From Butyricicoccus sp. (GTDB taxonomy: Bacteria; Bacillota; Clostridia; Oscillospirales; Oscillospiraceae): a stretch of 41,930 nt of DNA. Numbering within the stretch: position 1 is the stretch's first letter; every line of letters starts with the position of its first letter. Position numbers and translations under genes: made by a program. This document shows positions 41,185 through 41,930 of the stretch, piece after piece. The notes under the pieces were generated by a model. The model did not search any database. It worked only from the letters and a program-made list of their open reading frames with translations, and was not told where the DNA came from. The DNA is taken from contig JAMPGF010000003.1 of NCBI GenBank assembly GCA_023664105.1, positions 1 through 41,930 on the forward strand, in the 5' to 3' direction.

Positions 41185-41930
41185 TTATCCATTCACTGCC
41201 TGATACTGCACGGCCCAGCCGTCCACGAAAGCGGTGCGAACCAGCTCCCAGTTGGCGTCGGACTGATCGGCGTTGTACTGGTTGAGCGCGGCGACGAGGA
41301 CGGCGCGGTACTCGTCGACGTTGGGCTGGTAGTTGGTGGCCCAGTTCATGGTGTAGCAGCCGTCGGCGACGTAAGCGTCAGCGGCGGCGAGGAAGGCGTT
41401 GGTGGACTCGGCGCCGACATTTTTATAGGGGATGGAGCCGAGCTCCTCAACCAGCTTGGAGGAAGCCTCCTTATCGCTGACGAGCCAGACCATGAAGTCG
41501 ATGGTGGCCTTCTGGTCAGCCTCGGAGACCTGGGAGTTTACGGCCCAGCAGTTCTCGGTGCCGCAGTTGAGGCCGGCCTTCTCCTCGCCGGCCACTCCGC
41601 AGTAGTAGGGGATCATGGTCGCGTTGGGCACGGTCTCGGAATAGCTGCTGTACTCCCAGGAGCCCTGCACGGTGAAGGCGGCGGCGCCGGTCTTGAACTC
41701 GTTGGCGGCGTCATGCCCGCCGGTAGCCAGCTCCTTGGGGTCAGTCAGGCTGTTGTTGATGCACAGGTCGTAGAGGTTTTTGAAGTTGTCCATGTACTTG
41801 CCGGAGATGGTGGCGGGGCACTCGGTCCAGACGCTGCCCTCCTGCTCGTAGTAGTACTCAAGGTTGGCCATGTGCCCGGTGAAGCGCCAGGAGGAGGAGC
41901 CGTCCATGTCGCAGGAGGTGAAGGCGTCGA
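41185..41930 (-). CDS. Sugar ABC transporter binding protein (C-terminal part)
   Basis: The frame runs open to the window edge, so the N terminus and lipoprotein signal lie outside. The visible 248 residues include SWRFTGHMANLEYYYE, FKTGAAAFTVQGSWEYSSY, and FMVWLVSDKEASSKLVEELGSIPYKN, as in extracellular family 1 sugar-binding proteins. It should capture an oligosaccharide, probably a maltodextrin given the downstream MalQ and GH13 enzymes, and hand it to the two permeases. The sugar identity is inferred. Confidence 0.9.
   Translation of the reverse strand, partial: DAFTSCDMDGSSSWRFTGHMANLEYYYEQEGSVWTECPATISGKYMDNFKNLYDLCINNSLTDPKELATGGHDAANEFKTGAAAFTVQGSWEYSSYSETVPNATMIPYYCGVAGEEKAGLNCGTENCWAVNSQVSEADQKATIDFMVWLVSDKEASSKLVEELGSIPYKNVGAESTNAFLAAADAYVADGCYTMNWATNYQPNVDEYRAVLVAALNQYNADQSDANWELVRTAFVDGWAVQYQAVNG

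Overview
The window looks like chromosome from a high-GC anaerobic Firmicute, most likely of the Oscillospiraceae (Flavonifractor, Lawsonibacter or Oscillibacter type). This is inferred from strong AGGAGG-type ribosome sites, S-layer (SLH) anchoring, citrate fermentation, corrinoid methyl-transfer genes and GC-rich third codon positions. No rRNA, tRNA, phage, IS transposase or CRISPR array was seen.

Region 1 (1-13.1 kb) handles tricarboxylates. On the minus strand are citC (citrate lyase ligase) and a YbhJ-like aconitase-family hydratase. Two convergent LysR regulators follow. A plus-strand run then encodes a tripartite tricarboxylate transporter (tctC-tctB-tctA), an AbrB-family membrane protein, and the three citrate lyase subunits citD-citE-citF with ATGA overlaps. 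The likely route is uptake of citrate or a related acid, possible interconversion by the hydratase, and cleavage to acetate and oxaloacetate. citX and citG are not in the window, and citC lies apart from citDEF in the opposite orientation. The hydratase and the first lysR share overlapping divergent promoters with a dyad between them.

Region 2 (1-145, 1222-1288 and 13.2-13.5 kb) holds small non-coding repeats built from consecutive perfect hairpins, mostly with three-base loops. One is a 122-bp element with perfect 14-bp terminal inverted repeats. Its right half recurs at the window start, fused to a different repeat. The elements carry terminator-like hairpins, and one copy appears to supply the -35 box of citC.

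Region 3 (13.5-29.4 kb) is one giant minus-strand gene for a secreted 5298-residue protein. It has a signal peptide, a CxxC-rich N-terminal segment, a very long array of MBG/YDG-type Ig-like modules and three C-terminal SLH domains. The array has a second-order order: a unit of one A-B pair plus C-D alternates with a unit of about three A-B pairs plus C-D, so a roughly 1000-residue (3 kb) block repeats about four times.

Region 4 (29.6-35.3 kb) is a TetR regulator divergent from an operon that looks like a complete corrinoid methyl-transfer (O-demethylase-type) system: a URO-D-family methyltransferase, a previously untracked 41-residue small ORF, a pterin methyltransferase, a corrinoid protein, a ferredoxin/ASKHA corrinoid activator and a DUF2284 cysteine-rich protein. 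A 22-bp perfect operator-like palindrome and a good promoter lie in the divergent gap.

Region 5 (35.3 kb to the end, minus strand) is an alpha-glucan operon: a sugar ABC binding protein (cut by the window end), two permeases, a LacI regulator, a GH13 amylase-family enzyme and 4-alpha-glucanotransferase MalQ. No ABC ATPase is present in the window.
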